This document shows positions 7,387 through 15,870 of a stretch of 64,000 nt of DNA, piece by piece (the stretch's first letter is position 1; each line of letters begins with the position of its first letter). The notes below the pieces were generated by a model. It saw nothing but the letters and a program-made list of their open reading frames with translations. It did no database searches and was not told the origin of the DNA. The stretch is from the NCBI RefSeq assembly GCF_000473045.1, contig NZ_AXAY01000010.1, positions 248,001 through 312,000 on the forward strand. Direction: 5' to 3'. The position numbers were made by a program, and so were the translations under genes. This DNA comes from Bradyrhizobium sp. WSM3983. Its GTDB lineage: Bacteria > Pseudomonadota > Alphaproteobacteria > Rhizobiales > Xanthobacteraceae.

Positions 7387-8928
7387 CTAGTCGTTCCGCC
7401 GCAGCACGTCGATTCCGTCTACCGAACGCACCAGCGTATAGGGTTTGAGCAACTGTGACAGCTCGGCGTCGGCACGCGCCCAATCGCCCCATCCGTCGCG
7501 GAGATTATCGACCAGGACGATATCCGGCGGCATCTTTCTGAAATCCTCGATCAACCAGTTGCGCTCCAACGCAAGATAATCCTTCAACCTCGCCTCGGTC
7601 GCCGCGTCGACAATGGTCTTTTCACGCGTCAGCCGCACGAACTCCCGAATCCACAGATTCTCCTGCCGGGATACCCAGGTGCCGCCGATGTCGCGGACCA
7701 GTGGATGGCCGATGGCCGCCTCGCCGCTCAGTACCAGGATCCGGGGATGCGGCTTGAGGGCGGCGACCGCTTCCCAGACAGGGCCTACATACACGTTGCC
7801 GTTGAACCATTGCGCACCGAACAGAAAAGTCGCGGCCAGAATCAGCGGCGTCGCCAGGCCAAGGCGGCGGCGCTCCGGCGTGCCGTACGCGACCAGCAAC
7901 GCGTATCCCGTCGCGAGCATGGCTACCGCCACCATCGGATAGGAATGATAGGCCCAGCCGCGCCGCTGCAGGAAAAACGACACCGCAAATCCGCTTGCAG
8001 CAAAAACGGCCGCGAGCAGCAGCGAGTCGGGCGTTCGTCCCCAATTCGTCAACAGCACCGACAGCATCGCGACGGCGAAGAGCAGTGAGGCCGCATTCAG
8101 GAAGATGACGGAGAGCGGCATCGACCAGGACAGATACGTGTCGCGCACCAGCGGATAGGTCACCGTGAAATATTCGGGATAGAGGAGGTACGTGCCGACA
8201 CTGATGGTGGCTACCAGCACGCCGGCGATGATGTTTTCCGGCGCAAACAACACAAGCCATGAACGCGCGCGAACGGCGCTCGCCAGCATGCACAACGCCA
8301 CCGGCACAGCGAAGAACGGCTTGAAGGCAAGTGTGATCCCGGCACCCAGGCCGGCAATCAGGATTGCCCACAACGGAACCGAAAGGCGATCGCTGCGGAG
8401 CGCATAGACTGCGAGTGCGGGCAGGAAGGTCAGCGTCGCGATATGTTCGCGCTGGCCGAACACGTGCATCGGCAAGATCGTGACAACGGCCGCGGCCCAG
8501 ATCGCGAACGGTCCCCAGTTCGCCTGAGCCCATGCCGGCGACAGCCGCACGATCCGCGACACGGCATAGAGCGAAGCCGCCGCCAGCAGCAGAAGCTGAG
8601 CATCGATGACATGCCTCGCATCGACGCCGAGCAGGCGGCCCAGCGCAACGCCGGGCAGATAGGCAAACGCCGCCATCGGCGGATTGATCTCGATGATATC
8701 GCCATAGAGATGCTGGCCATCCAGCATACGCTCGCCGACCACGAGCAGCCAGCTGACATCGGTATTGAGCGGAACGAACTCGCGCATCAAGATTGCGAGC
8801 CCAAACACGGCGCCGATCAGCAGCCAGGGCATGGCAACCGGCCGTTCGCGGTCATGCGGGCTGACGCGCGCGTGGCGGGAAACGTCTCCGATCTCCGAAC
8901 TCATCTCCGAACTCATCTCCCAGCTCAT
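7387..8928 (-). CDS. GT-C-like polytopic membrane glycosyltransferase
   Basis: A 513-residue protein with about 10-11 hydrophobic helices and a soluble C-terminal domain of about 120 residues. The first periplasmic loop carries PLNTDVSWLLVVGERMLDG and DIIEINPPMAAF; an acidic residue there is typical of GT-C enzymes that use polyprenyl-phosphate sugars (PMT/ArnT class). This fits the convergent GtrB-like gene, which would make the donor. The start at 8928 has AGGATAGG upstream. The first 12 codons consist of a 12-base direct repeat, and an in-frame Met at 8832 is an alternative start. Family assignment is by topology and loop motif, not by strong identity. Confidence 0.7.
   Translation of the reverse strand: MSWEMSSEMSSEIGDVSRHARVSPHDRERPVAMPWLLIGAVFGLAILMREFVPLNTDVSWLLVVGERMLDGQHLYGDIIEINPPMAAFAYLPGVALGRLLGVDARHVIDAQLLLLAAASLYAVSRIVRLSPAWAQANWGPFAIWAAAVVTILPMHVFGQREHIATLTFLPALAVYALRSDRLSVPLWAILIAGLGAGITLAFKPFFAVPVALCMLASAVRARSWLVLFAPENIIAGVLVATISVGTYLLYPEYFTVTYPLVRDTYLSWSMPLSVIFLNAASLLFAVAMLSVLLTNWGRTPDSLLLAAVFAASGFAVSFFLQRRGWAYHSYPMVAVAMLATGYALLVAYGTPERRRLGLATPLILAATFLFGAQWFNGNVYVGPVWEAVAALKPHPRILVLSGEAAIGHPLVRDIGGTWVSRQENLWIREFVRLTREKTIVDAATEARLKDYLALERNWLIEDFRKMPPDIVLVDNLRDGWGDWARADAELSQLLKPYTLVRSVDGIDVLRRND
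8891..8926. repeat. Three 12-base direct repeats at the start of the GT-C-like gene
   Basis: Two identical copies of ATCTCCGAACTC (8891-8902, 8903-8914) and a variant (8915-8926) encode an SSEM-type repeated N-terminus. Such an in-frame array can expand or contract without frameshift. Confidence 0.8.
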
Positions 8929-9201
8929 GGGCCTATCCTGCGAGGAAACGCACCCACGCTAACCGAGGGGCGTTAACGAGTGACTTTCGGGGCAAACCAC
9001 GGCACGGTCGCAGTGGCTGAAGACCTCTATGGCAATTTTGGGGACTTGAACGGATGTAGGGCCTGGAAAGCCCGCGCAGGCACAGCACTGCACGATCTCT
9101 CTGGATGGGCATTTACGGATGGCAAATTGCCAAAGCCATTTGCGCTCTCCCTCGTTCCACGGCAATATGCCGACAAAACAACCATAGGACGGGACAAGAA
9201 A

Positions 9202-11511
9202 ATGGCGGCTCCCATCAAGTTCGGCGTTGGCCAAAGCGTGCTGCGCAAGGAGGATGACGCGCTCATCCGCGGCAAGGGCCGCTATACCGATGATTACGCG
9301 CCGCAGGCCGCGCTGCGCTGCCTGATGCTGCGCTCGCCGCATGCGCATGCCAAATTCACCATCGATGCGAGCCGCGCCCGCGCCCTTCCCGGCGTGGCGC
9401 TGATCCTGACCGCCGCCGAGGTCGGGGATCTCGGCAATCTGCCCTGCCTGTTCAATCTCGAGACCGATCCCTTCACCGGCCCGCCGTACCCGATCCTCGC
9501 CAAGGACGAGGTGCGCCATGTCGGCGATTCCATCGCCTTCGTGGTTGCGGAGAGCATCGACCAGGCCCGCGATGCCATCGAGGCGATCGACGTCAAATGG
9601 TCGCCCCTGCCATCGGTGACCGGCGTCGTCAACGCCGTCAAAAAGGGCGCGCCGCAGGTCTGGCCGGACAAACCCGGCAACGTGCTGTTCGACGTTTCGA
9701 TCGGCGACAAGGCCGCAACTGAAGCTGCGTTTGCCAAGGCGCATACGGTTGCCGAGATCTCCATCGTCAATCCGCGCGTGGTCGCGAACTTCATGGAGAC
9801 GCGCGCGGCGGTTTGCGAATACGACGCCAAGAATGATCATCTCACGCTGACAATCGGCAGCCAGGGCAGCCACCGCCTGCGCGACATCCTCTGCCAGAAC
9901 GTGCTGAACATCCCGACCGAGAGGATGCGCGTGATCTGCCCCGACGTCGGCGGCGGCTTCGGCACGAAGCTGTTTCCCTATCGCGAGTACGCCCTGGTGG
10001 CGGTCGCAGCGCGCAAGTTGAAGAAAGCGGTGAAATGGGCGGCCGATCGCTCCGAGCACTTCATGGGCGATGCGCAGGGGCGTGACAACGTCACCACCGC
10101 GAAGATGGCGCTGGCCGAGGACGGCAAATTCCTCGCGATGGATTGCGACCTGATGGGCGATATGGGCGCGTATCTCTCGACGTTCGGTCCCTACATTCCG
10201 CACGGCGGCGCCGGCATGCTGCCCGGCCTCTATGACATCCAGGCCTTCCACTGCCGGGTGCGGACCATCTTCACCAACAGCGTGCCGGTCGATGCCTATC
10301 GTGGCGCGGGCCGGCCCGAAGCGGCCTATGTCATCGAGCGCCTGGTCGACGCCTGCGCGCGAAAACTCGACATGACGCCGGACGCCATCCGCCGCAAGAA
10401 CTTCATCCAGCCGAAGGCGCTGCCCTACAAGACCGCGACCGGCAAGGTCTACGATTCCGGCGACTTCGCCGCGCATCTGAAGCGCGCGATGGAGATCGCC
10501 GACTGGAAGGAGTTTGGAAAGCGCGCCAAGACGGCCAAGAAGAACGGCCTGATCCGCGGCATCGGGCTTGCGAGCTATGTCGAGATCTGCGGCACCATGG
10601 GCGAGGAGACCGCCAATGTGCGGATGGACCCCAATGGTGATATCACCGTCCTGATCGGCACCCAATCGAGCGGGCAGGGCCACCAGACCGCCTATGCGCA
10701 GATCGTCGCCGAGCAGTTCGGCGTCGCACCCGAGCGCGTGCACGTCCACCAGGGCGACACCTCCATGATCGCCACGGGCCTCGGCACCGGCGGCTCGGCC
10801 TCGATTCCGTCGGGCGGCGTCAGCGTTGAGCGTGCCACGCGCGAGCTCGGCCAAAAGCTCAAGGAGATCGCGGCGCAGGCGCTGGAAGCCAGCGCAGGCG
10901 ATCTCGAGATCACTGACGGCATCGTGCGCATCGCCGGCACCGACCGTTCAATCTCGTTCGCCGATCTCGCCAAGCGTCCAGGCGCCGATCCGTCGAAGCT
11001 GAACGCCAGCGCGACGTTTACCAGCGCCGACGGCACCTATCCCAACGGCACCCATCTCGCGGAAGTCGAGATCGATCCGGCGACCGGCATCATCAGAATC
11101 GTCAACTACGTCATCGTCGACGATTTCGGCAAGACGCTCAATCCGCTGCTGCTCGCAGGCCAGGTGCATGGCGGCGCCATGCAGGGCATCGGCCAGGCGC
11201 TGATGGAGCAGGTGGTCTATAGCGCGGCCGACGGCCAGCTCATCACCGCGACCTTCATGGACTACGCGCTGCCGCGCGCAGCCGACGGCCCGTCCTTCGT
11301 GTTCGAGACCAACAATATTCCCTGCACAACCAATCCGATGGGTGTGAAGGGCGCGGGCGAGGCCGGCGCGATCGGCTCCTGTCCCGCCGTGGTCAACGCC
11401 ATCGTCGACGGGCTCTGGCGCGAGTACAAAATCGACCACATCGACATGCCGGCGACACCAGAACGTGTTTGGATCGCGATCAACGAGCACCATCGCCGCC
11501 ACAGCCTGTAG
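9202..11511 (+). CDS. Xanthine-dehydrogenase-family molybdopterin-binding subunit (form II CoxL-like)
   Basis: A 769-residue large subunit of a molybdenum hydroxylase. It begins GVGQSVLRKEDDALIRGKGR, typical of CoxL-type proteins. The active-site loop reads DAYRGAGRPEAAYVIERLVD. AYRGAGR marks form II proteins, whereas genuine CO dehydrogenase has AYxCSFR, so CO oxidation is not supported. The Mo cofactor segments GGGFGTK and the C-terminal GVKGAGEAGAIGSCPAVVNA with its catalytic-type Glu are present. No FAD (CoxM) or 2Fe-2S (CoxS) subunit gene is adjacent, although these are normally clustered. The ATG at 9202 follows GGGACAAGAAA; frames open further upstream but without family sequence. Confidence 0.9.
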   Translation: MAAPIKFGVGQSVLRKEDDALIRGKGRYTDDYAPQAALRCLMLRSPHAHAKFTIDASRARALPGVALILTAAEVGDLGNLPCLFNLETDPFTGPPYPILAKDEVRHVGDSIAFVVAESIDQARDAIEAIDVKWSPLPSVTGVVNAVKKGAPQVWPDKPGNVLFDVSIGDKAATEAAFAKAHTVAEISIVNPRVVANFMETRAAVCEYDAKNDHLTLTIGSQGSHRLRDILCQNVLNIPTERMRVICPDVGGGFGTKLFPYREYALVAVAARKLKKAVKWAADRSEHFMGDAQGRDNVTTAKMALAEDGKFLAMDCDLMGDMGAYLSTFGPYIPHGGAGMLPGLYDIQAFHCRVRTIFTNSVPVDAYRGAGRPEAAYVIERLVDACARKLDMTPDAIRRKNFIQPKALPYKTATGKVYDSGDFAAHLKRAMEIADWKEFGKRAKTAKKNGLIRGIGLASYVEICGTMGEETANVRMDPNGDITVLIGTQSSGQGHQTAYAQIVAEQFGVAPERVHVHQGDTSMIATGLGTGGSASIPSGGVSVERATRELGQKLKEIAAQALEASAGDLEITDGIVRIAGTDRSISFADLAKRPGADPSKLNASATFTSADGTYPNGTHLAEVEIDPATGIIRIVNYVIVDDFGKTLNPLLLAGQVHGGAMQGIGQALMEQVVYSAADGQLITATFMDYALPRAADGPSFVFETNNIPCTTNPMGVKGAGEAGAIGSCPAVVNAIVDGLWREYKIDHIDMPATPERVWIAINEHHRRHSL

Positions 11512-11608
11512 AGCTCGGCGCTCCCGCGGCGGGAATTAAGTGCCCGCCGCCGGGTTCTATCCTCAATGACCTCCCCCAAGCCGTCTTGCGAGCCGGAGAA
11601 ACACGCCG

Positions 11609-12058
11609 ATGAAACGGATTTTGATTGTCGCGGGCACCCTCGTCCTGGGTGCGGGCGCCGTGATGGCGCAGCAGGAGGTTGCCGTCCAGCAGGACAACCT
11701 GATGCGCTCGCAGGCCAAGAGCCTGTATACGGTCATCCTGAAGATGACGAAGGGCGATATCCCCTACAGCCAGAAGGCCGTCGACGAGGCGATCGCCAAT
11801 CTGGAGGCCGACGTCGCCAAGATCGCGAAGACCTTCGAGGCCAATCCCAAGCAGAACGTGGTCAACGCGACCTACGGCGCGTCGCCAAAAGTCTGGCAGA
11901 ACAAGGCCGATTTCGACTCCAAGATCCCGCCGGTGCAGAAGGCGATTGCCGACGTCAAGGGCAAGATCACCGACGTGGCGAGCTTGAAGAGCGCGTACAC
12001 CGCGATGAACGATCGTTGCACCGACTGCCACGAGACGTACCGGCTGAAGCTGAAGTAG
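11609..12058 (+). CDS. Class II cytochrome c (c-556/c-prime family)
   Basis: A 149-residue periplasmic haem protein. The N-terminus is a clear signal peptide (MKRILIVAGTLVLGAGAVMA, cut before QQ). The rest is helical, and the single haem motif CTDCH sits 9 residues from the C-terminus, the diagnostic position for class II cytochromes. The expected N-terminal Met ligand of c-556 may be the one in DNLMRSQAKSLY. It follows the molybdenum hydroxylase by 97 bases on the same strand, so a role as electron acceptor is possible but not shown. Confidence 0.9.
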   Translation: MKRILIVAGTLVLGAGAVMAQQEVAVQQDNLMRSQAKSLYTVILKMTKGDIPYSQKAVDEAIANLEADVAKIAKTFEANPKQNVVNATYGASPKVWQNKADFDSKIPPVQKAIADVKGKITDVASLKSAYTAMNDRCTDCHETYRLKLK

Positions 12059-12200
12059 GCAATCAGCAATTTCTCCTCCCATGGCCTGACGGATCGCCGT
12101 CAGAATGGTTATGTTTGCTCGCGCCGTCGCGGCGTTGATGCGTCACGCCGTCCCGAGTTCCGACGCGCGGCGGCGATCTCAGGCAACAGCGAGACAGGCC

Positions 12201-13484
12201 ATGGCAAAACCGTTTCCGTCGAAGACCCACATCGGCAACCATATGCTGCATCCGGAAACGTTGATGCTGACCTATGGCTATGATCCGCAGTTGTCGGAAG
12301 GCGCCATCAAGCCGCCGGTGTTTTTGACCTCGACCTTCGTATTCAAGACGGCCGAGGACGGGCAGGACTTTTTCGATTACGTCTCGGGCCGGCGCGAGCC
12401 GCCGGCGGGCATGGGCGCGGGCCTGGTCTATTCGCGCTTCAACCACCCCAACAGCGAGATCGTTGAGGACAGGCTCGCGATCTATGAACGCACCGAGAGC
12501 TGCGCGCTGTTCTCATCCGGCATGGCGGCGATTTCGACGACGATCCTGGCGTTCGTCCGCCCCGGCGACGTCATCCTGCATTCCCAGCCGCTCTATGGCG
12601 GCACGGAAACGCTGCTGACCAACACGCTGGCGCGGCTCTCGATCGGCGCGGTCGGCTTTGCCGACGGCGTTGACGAGGTGGCGGTCAACCAGGCCGCCGA
12701 GGAGGCGATGCGCAAGGGCCGGGTTTCGATGATCCTGATCGAAACGCCGGCCAATCCGACCAACGGCCTGGTCGACATCGCGCTGATGCGCCGCGTCGCT
12801 GACACCATCGGCAAGGCCCAGGGCCATACGCCGATCATCGCCTGCGACAACACGCTGCTCGGCCCCGTGTTTCAGCGGCCGATCGAACATGGCGCCGACC
12901 TCTCGCTGTACTCGCTGACCAAATATGTCGGCGGTCATTCCGACCTGATCGCGGGCGCCGCGCTCGGCACCAAGGCGATCATGAAGAGCGTCAAGGCGCT
13001 GCGCGGCGCCATCGGCACCCAGCTCGATCCGCATTCCTGCTGGATGATCAACCGCTCGCTGGAGACCTTGAGCCTGCGCATGGAGAAGGCCAACAGTAAC
13101 GCGCGCCTGGTCGCGGACTATCTGCGAGACCACGCCAAGGTGGGCAAGGTCCACTATCTCGGTCATCACGAGGAGACCGCGCCCGCAGGACGCGTGTTCG
13201 CGCGGCAATGCCTCGGCGCGGGCTCGACGTTCTCGTTCGACATCGTCGGCGGCCAGGCGGCGGCGGAGAAGTTTCTCAACGGCTTGCAGATCTTCAAGCT
13301 CGCGGTCAGCCTTGGCGGAACGGAATCACTGGCGAGCCTGCCGGCGACGATGACCCACTCCGGCGTCCCCGCGGACATCCGCCGCAAGATCGGCGTGCTC
13401 GATTGCACCATCCGGCTGTCGATCGGCATCGAAAATCCGTCGGATTTGATCGCGGACCTCGAGCATGCATTGAGTGCGGCTTGA
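12201..13484 (+). CDS. Cys/Met-metabolism PLP enzyme (cystathionine gamma-synthase / methionine gamma-lyase type)
   Basis: A 427-residue trans-sulfuration family enzyme. The PLP lysine lies in YSLTKYVGGHSDLIAGA, and the phosphate-binding segment is ALFSSGMAAISTTI. The N-terminus has the Tyr/Arg active-site motif in VYSRFNHPN, which contacts the neighbouring subunit's PLP. Members act in methionine or cysteine synthesis or in methionine degradation, and the motifs here do not decide which. The extra segment FFDYVSGRREPPAGMG before the YSR motif is a recognisable feature of a subgroup annotated simply as cystathionine gamma-synthase family. I chose the ATG at 12201; the frame continues 32 codons upstream without conserved sequence. 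Confidence 0.88.
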   Translation: MAKPFPSKTHIGNHMLHPETLMLTYGYDPQLSEGAIKPPVFLTSTFVFKTAEDGQDFFDYVSGRREPPAGMGAGLVYSRFNHPNSEIVEDRLAIYERTESCALFSSGMAAISTTILAFVRPGDVILHSQPLYGGTETLLTNTLARLSIGAVGFADGVDEVAVNQAAEEAMRKGRVSMILIETPANPTNGLVDIALMRRVADTIGKAQGHTPIIACDNTLLGPVFQRPIEHGADLSLYSLTKYVGGHSDLIAGAALGTKAIMKSVKALRGAIGTQLDPHSCWMINRSLETLSLRMEKANSNARLVADYLRDHAKVGKVHYLGHHEETAPAGRVFARQCLGAGSTFSFDIVGGQAAAEKFLNGLQIFKLAVSLGGTESLASLPATMTHSGVPADIRRKIGVLDCTIRLSIGIENPSDLIADLEHALSAA

Positions 13485-13491
13485 AGGCTAT

Positions 13492-13866
13492 TCAAAGCGG
13501 ATTGGACGTGCGACATGCCGACATGATGGCCGCGGCCGCCTCGTTGGACTGGGCGCCCGAGAGCTGCCGCACGAGGCAAACGTAATAGCCCTTGCTGGAT
13601 GCGTTCAGCAGGGAGTCGCCGTTGACCACGAGCCAGTTGCAGGCCGAACGAATGTACTGGACGGCAAGTGCCGATCTCGTGTCACGGATGGCGGACAGCT
13701 CGCATTGAGCCTGCTTTTCCATGTCGGTTTGCGCGACGGCGAATTCAGCCGATGAAAAAAGCACTCCCGCAGCAACAGCTGCCATCAGAATGGCTGACAG
13801 CGAGCGAGCCGCGTCACGGGACGCAAAGTGCGGCGGCACATTCCATTCCACCGGTGCTTTGGTCAT
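13492..13866 (-). CDS. Small exported Cys-containing protein of unknown function
   Basis: A 124-residue protein with a hydrophobic export segment at about residues 22-45 (SAILMAAVAAGVLF), ending AVAQ before the mature part. The mature part has four Cys (CELSAIRDTRSA, SACNWLV, YYVCLVRQL, MSACRTSNPL), fitting two disulfides in the periplasm. TGGAG precedes the ATG. The ~25-residue leader before the hydrophobic core is longer than usual. It is convergent with the PLP-enzyme gene, ending 7 bases away. I do not recognise a named family. Confidence 0.7.
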   Translation of the reverse strand: MTKAPVEWNVPPHFASRDAARSLSAILMAAVAAGVLFSSAEFAVAQTDMEKQAQCELSAIRDTRSALAVQYIRSACNWLVVNGDSLLNASSKGYYVCLVRQLSGAQSNEAAAAIMSACRTSNPL

Positions 13867-13972
13867 GAACCACTCCAGCCGCTACGGATCAAGGCGCGCC
13901 AATGGACATTCTAGCCTCGTAGCGGCCTTGGCTCCATCCGGACGGCGGATGCAATTTGCGCCCGCCTGGAAT

Positions 13973-14007
13973 CGAAAAGGCCGGACGCTCCTCCTGCGCC
14001 CGGCCTT
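13973..14007 (-). terminator. Rho-independent terminator of the CHRD gene
   Basis: AAGGCCGG (13977-13984) pairs with CCGGCCTT (14000-14007). Read on the minus strand the stem is followed by TTTT, 24 bases after the stop of the CHRD gene. Confidence 0.7.
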
Positions 14008-14030
14008 CGCCGAAAAAGTCGCGTTGAAAC

Positions 14031-14450
14031 TTACTTGGTCACCTGGCCGCGGATTTCGCCGCCCGGGTTCGCCGCAGTGTGAATGTTGACGTAGAGCTTG
14101 CCGGCGAGGAGATCGGCGGCCTGCGCGTCGGTCAGCGTCGCCGAGCCCTCAGCCGGGCTCTTGGCAGCACCCGGGATCGGCACCATGACGCCGGCGTTCT
14201 TGCCGGCCTCGGCGGGGCCATGGAAATGGGCGGCGGTGGCGGGGCCGGAGAGACCGGAATAGGTCAGCTTCCAGGACAGCTTCTTGGTGGCGGCGTCATA
14301 GTCGAGATCGGCCGTGCCGGTGCCGCTGCTGGTGGTGGCGGGCACCTCGGACTTGCCGTCCAGCGTCGCCTTCAGTTTCTCCGCGCTGGCCGGGCCTGCG
14401 AATGCGACGGCGGCTCCGAGCGCCAGCGTGGCAAAAAGCGCTTTGTTCAT
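14031..14450 (-). CDS. Exported CHRD-domain protein
   Basis: A 139-residue periplasmic protein with a signal peptide ending PASAEK. The whole mature part is one CHRD domain: KATLDGKSEVPATTSSGTG at the start, LTYSGLSGPATAAHFHGPA in the middle and YVNIHTAANPGGEIRGQV at the end. CHRD was defined in chordin; in bacteria these are small beta-rich exported proteins of unknown role. It has its own terminator and is divergent from the dihaem cytochrome gene. Confidence 0.9.
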   Translation of the reverse strand: MNKALFATLALGAAVAFAGPASAEKLKATLDGKSEVPATTSSGTGTADLDYDAATKKLSWKLTYSGLSGPATAAHFHGPAEAGKNAGVMVPIPGAAKSPAEGSATLTDAQAADLLAGKLYVNIHTAANPGGEIRGQVTK

Positions 14451-14603
14451 GGGTCTCTCCCTGTTGACGCCTGATTGCTATCAACTTGCAAACAGTGTGG
14501 TTCCGACTTTATTCCCAGATTCCGATCAAACCATCTAAATTATTCGTGGCTGGAGCGGCCGCGGGATGATCCGTAAATTCGCCAGAGCCCGATGGGATCC
14601 TCC

Positions 14604-15530
14604 ATGCTGCGACGAACAATTTATGTCATTTTGATTGCCGCTGTCGCATCCTTTGCCAGCTACTGGTGGCTCACCACGCCGACCGCTTTGGCCCTGCCGG
14701 CGCCGATGCGCGGGCCCGATCTCGCCAACGGACAGGAGCTGTTCAACGCCGGCGGCTGCTCGTCCTGCCATGCTGTGCCCAACCAGCCCGACCGGTTGCG
14801 GCTCGGCGGCGGCCTGGCGCTGGGCTCGCCGTTCGGGACGTTCTATGCCCCGAACATTTCGTCCGACCCCACCGACGGCATCGGCCGCTGGAGCGAGGCC
14901 GATTTCGTCAACGCGGTGATGCGCGGCATTTCGCCTGAGGGCACGCACTACTTCCCGGCATTTCCCTACACCTCCTACCATATCGCCAAGGTTGACGACG
15001 TCCGCGATCTCTTTGCGTATCTGAAGACGCTGCCGCCGGTGTCGGGACGGGCGCGCGACCACGATCTGCCGTTTCCCTTCAACATCCGCCGCAATGTCGG
15101 CATCTGGAAATTGTTGTTCATGGGTGTCAGGCCGTTCACGCTGGATGCAGCGCGTTCCGCGCAATGGAATCGCGGCGCCTATCTCGTGAACGGTTTTGGC
15201 CATTGCGCCGAATGCCACAGTCCGCGCAACGCCCTCGGTGGCATCAACCGGGGCGAGCTCTTCGCCGGTGGTCCCAATCCCGAAGGCGAGGGCTGGGTGC
15301 CGAACATCACACAGAAGGGCTTAGGTAGCTGGAGTGAGAAGGATATTGCCGACTTCCTCGAGACCGGCGACATGCCCGAGGGCGACAGCGCATCGGGCTC
15401 GATGCGCCCGGTGATCAAGAACCTCGCGCAACTGACACCTGAGGATCGCGCCGCGATGGCCGCTTACCTGAAGTCGCTGCCGCCGGTCGACGGCCCGACG
15501 CCGCCCAAGCGCAAGGAGGGTGGCGGCTGA
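14604..15530 (+). CDS. Membrane-anchored dihaem cytochrome c
   Basis: A 308-residue protein with one N-terminal membrane anchor (TIYVILIAAVASFASYWWL) and two cytochrome c domains, haem motifs CSSCH and CAECH. The arrangement matches the cytochrome subunits of periplasmic dehydrogenases (alcohol/gluconate dehydrogenase type), with MRPVIKNLAQLTPED-type sequence carrying the second Met ligand. No partner dehydrogenase is adjacent, so it may be an orphan electron carrier to the respiratory chain. I favour the ATG at 14604, with GGGATCC upstream; an ATG at 14592 adds four residues. The C-terminus is Pro/Lys-rich. Confidence 0.9.
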   Translation: MLRRTIYVILIAAVASFASYWWLTTPTALALPAPMRGPDLANGQELFNAGGCSSCHAVPNQPDRLRLGGGLALGSPFGTFYAPNISSDPTDGIGRWSEADFVNAVMRGISPEGTHYFPAFPYTSYHIAKVDDVRDLFAYLKTLPPVSGRARDHDLPFPFNIRRNVGIWKLLFMGVRPFTLDAARSAQWNRGAYLVNGFGHCAECHSPRNALGGINRGELFAGGPNPEGEGWVPNITQKGLGSWSEKDIADFLETGDMPEGDSASGSMRPVIKNLAQLTPEDRAAMAAYLKSLPPVDGPTPPKRKEGGG

Positions 15531-15541
15531 ATCCCGTCGAG

Positions 15542-15787
15542 CTAGCCCGTGCCAAACGCCTTGAAGGTGATGATGGTGAGGGTGTCCTGGATGCCGGGCA
15601 GCACCTGCACCTTCTCGTTGACGAAGTGGCCGATGTCGGTGTCCTTGTCGACATAGAACTTCACCAGCAAATCGTATTGGCCCGCCGTGGAGTAGATCTC
15701 GGAGGCGATCTCGGCTTCGGCAAGCGCATTGGCGACCGTATAGGACTGGCCGAGCTTGCATTTGATCTGGACGAAGAAAGGAACCAT
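15542..15787 (-). CDS. Stand-alone Lrp/AsnC ligand-binding (RAM) domain protein
   Basis: An 81-residue protein consisting only of the AsnC_trans_reg fold: starts VPFFVQIKCKLGQSYTVANA, then YDLLVKFYVDKDTDIGHFV and TLTIITFKAFG. It has no helix-turn-helix domain, so it cannot bind DNA by itself in the Lrp manner. Such isolated domains form oligomeric rings and may bind amino acids or modulate full-length regulators. ATG at 15787 has GGAG 8 bases upstream; a GTG three codons earlier overlaps that site. It is convergent with the cytochrome gene, 11 bases apart. Confidence 0.85.
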   Translation of the reverse strand: MVPFFVQIKCKLGQSYTVANALAEAEIASEIYSTAGQYDLLVKFYVDKDTDIGHFVNEKVQVLPGIQDTLTIITFKAFGTG

Positions 15788-15870
15788 TGCAGTCACTCCG
15801 AAGGCATATCTTGTCGGCTAATAGGCCAAAACCGGCTCGATTTAGCAAGCCGCCAGATATCAGTCCCGCC

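Noticed and set aside
9202..11511. Aerobic CO dehydrogenase large subunit (CoxL)
   Set aside because: The active-site loop is AYRGAGR, the form II type, not AYxCSFR, and no CoxM/CoxS genes are adjacent.
12105..12200. Longer N-terminus of the Cys/Met-metabolism enzyme
   Set aside because: Residues are unlike the family and the conserved part begins just after 12201.
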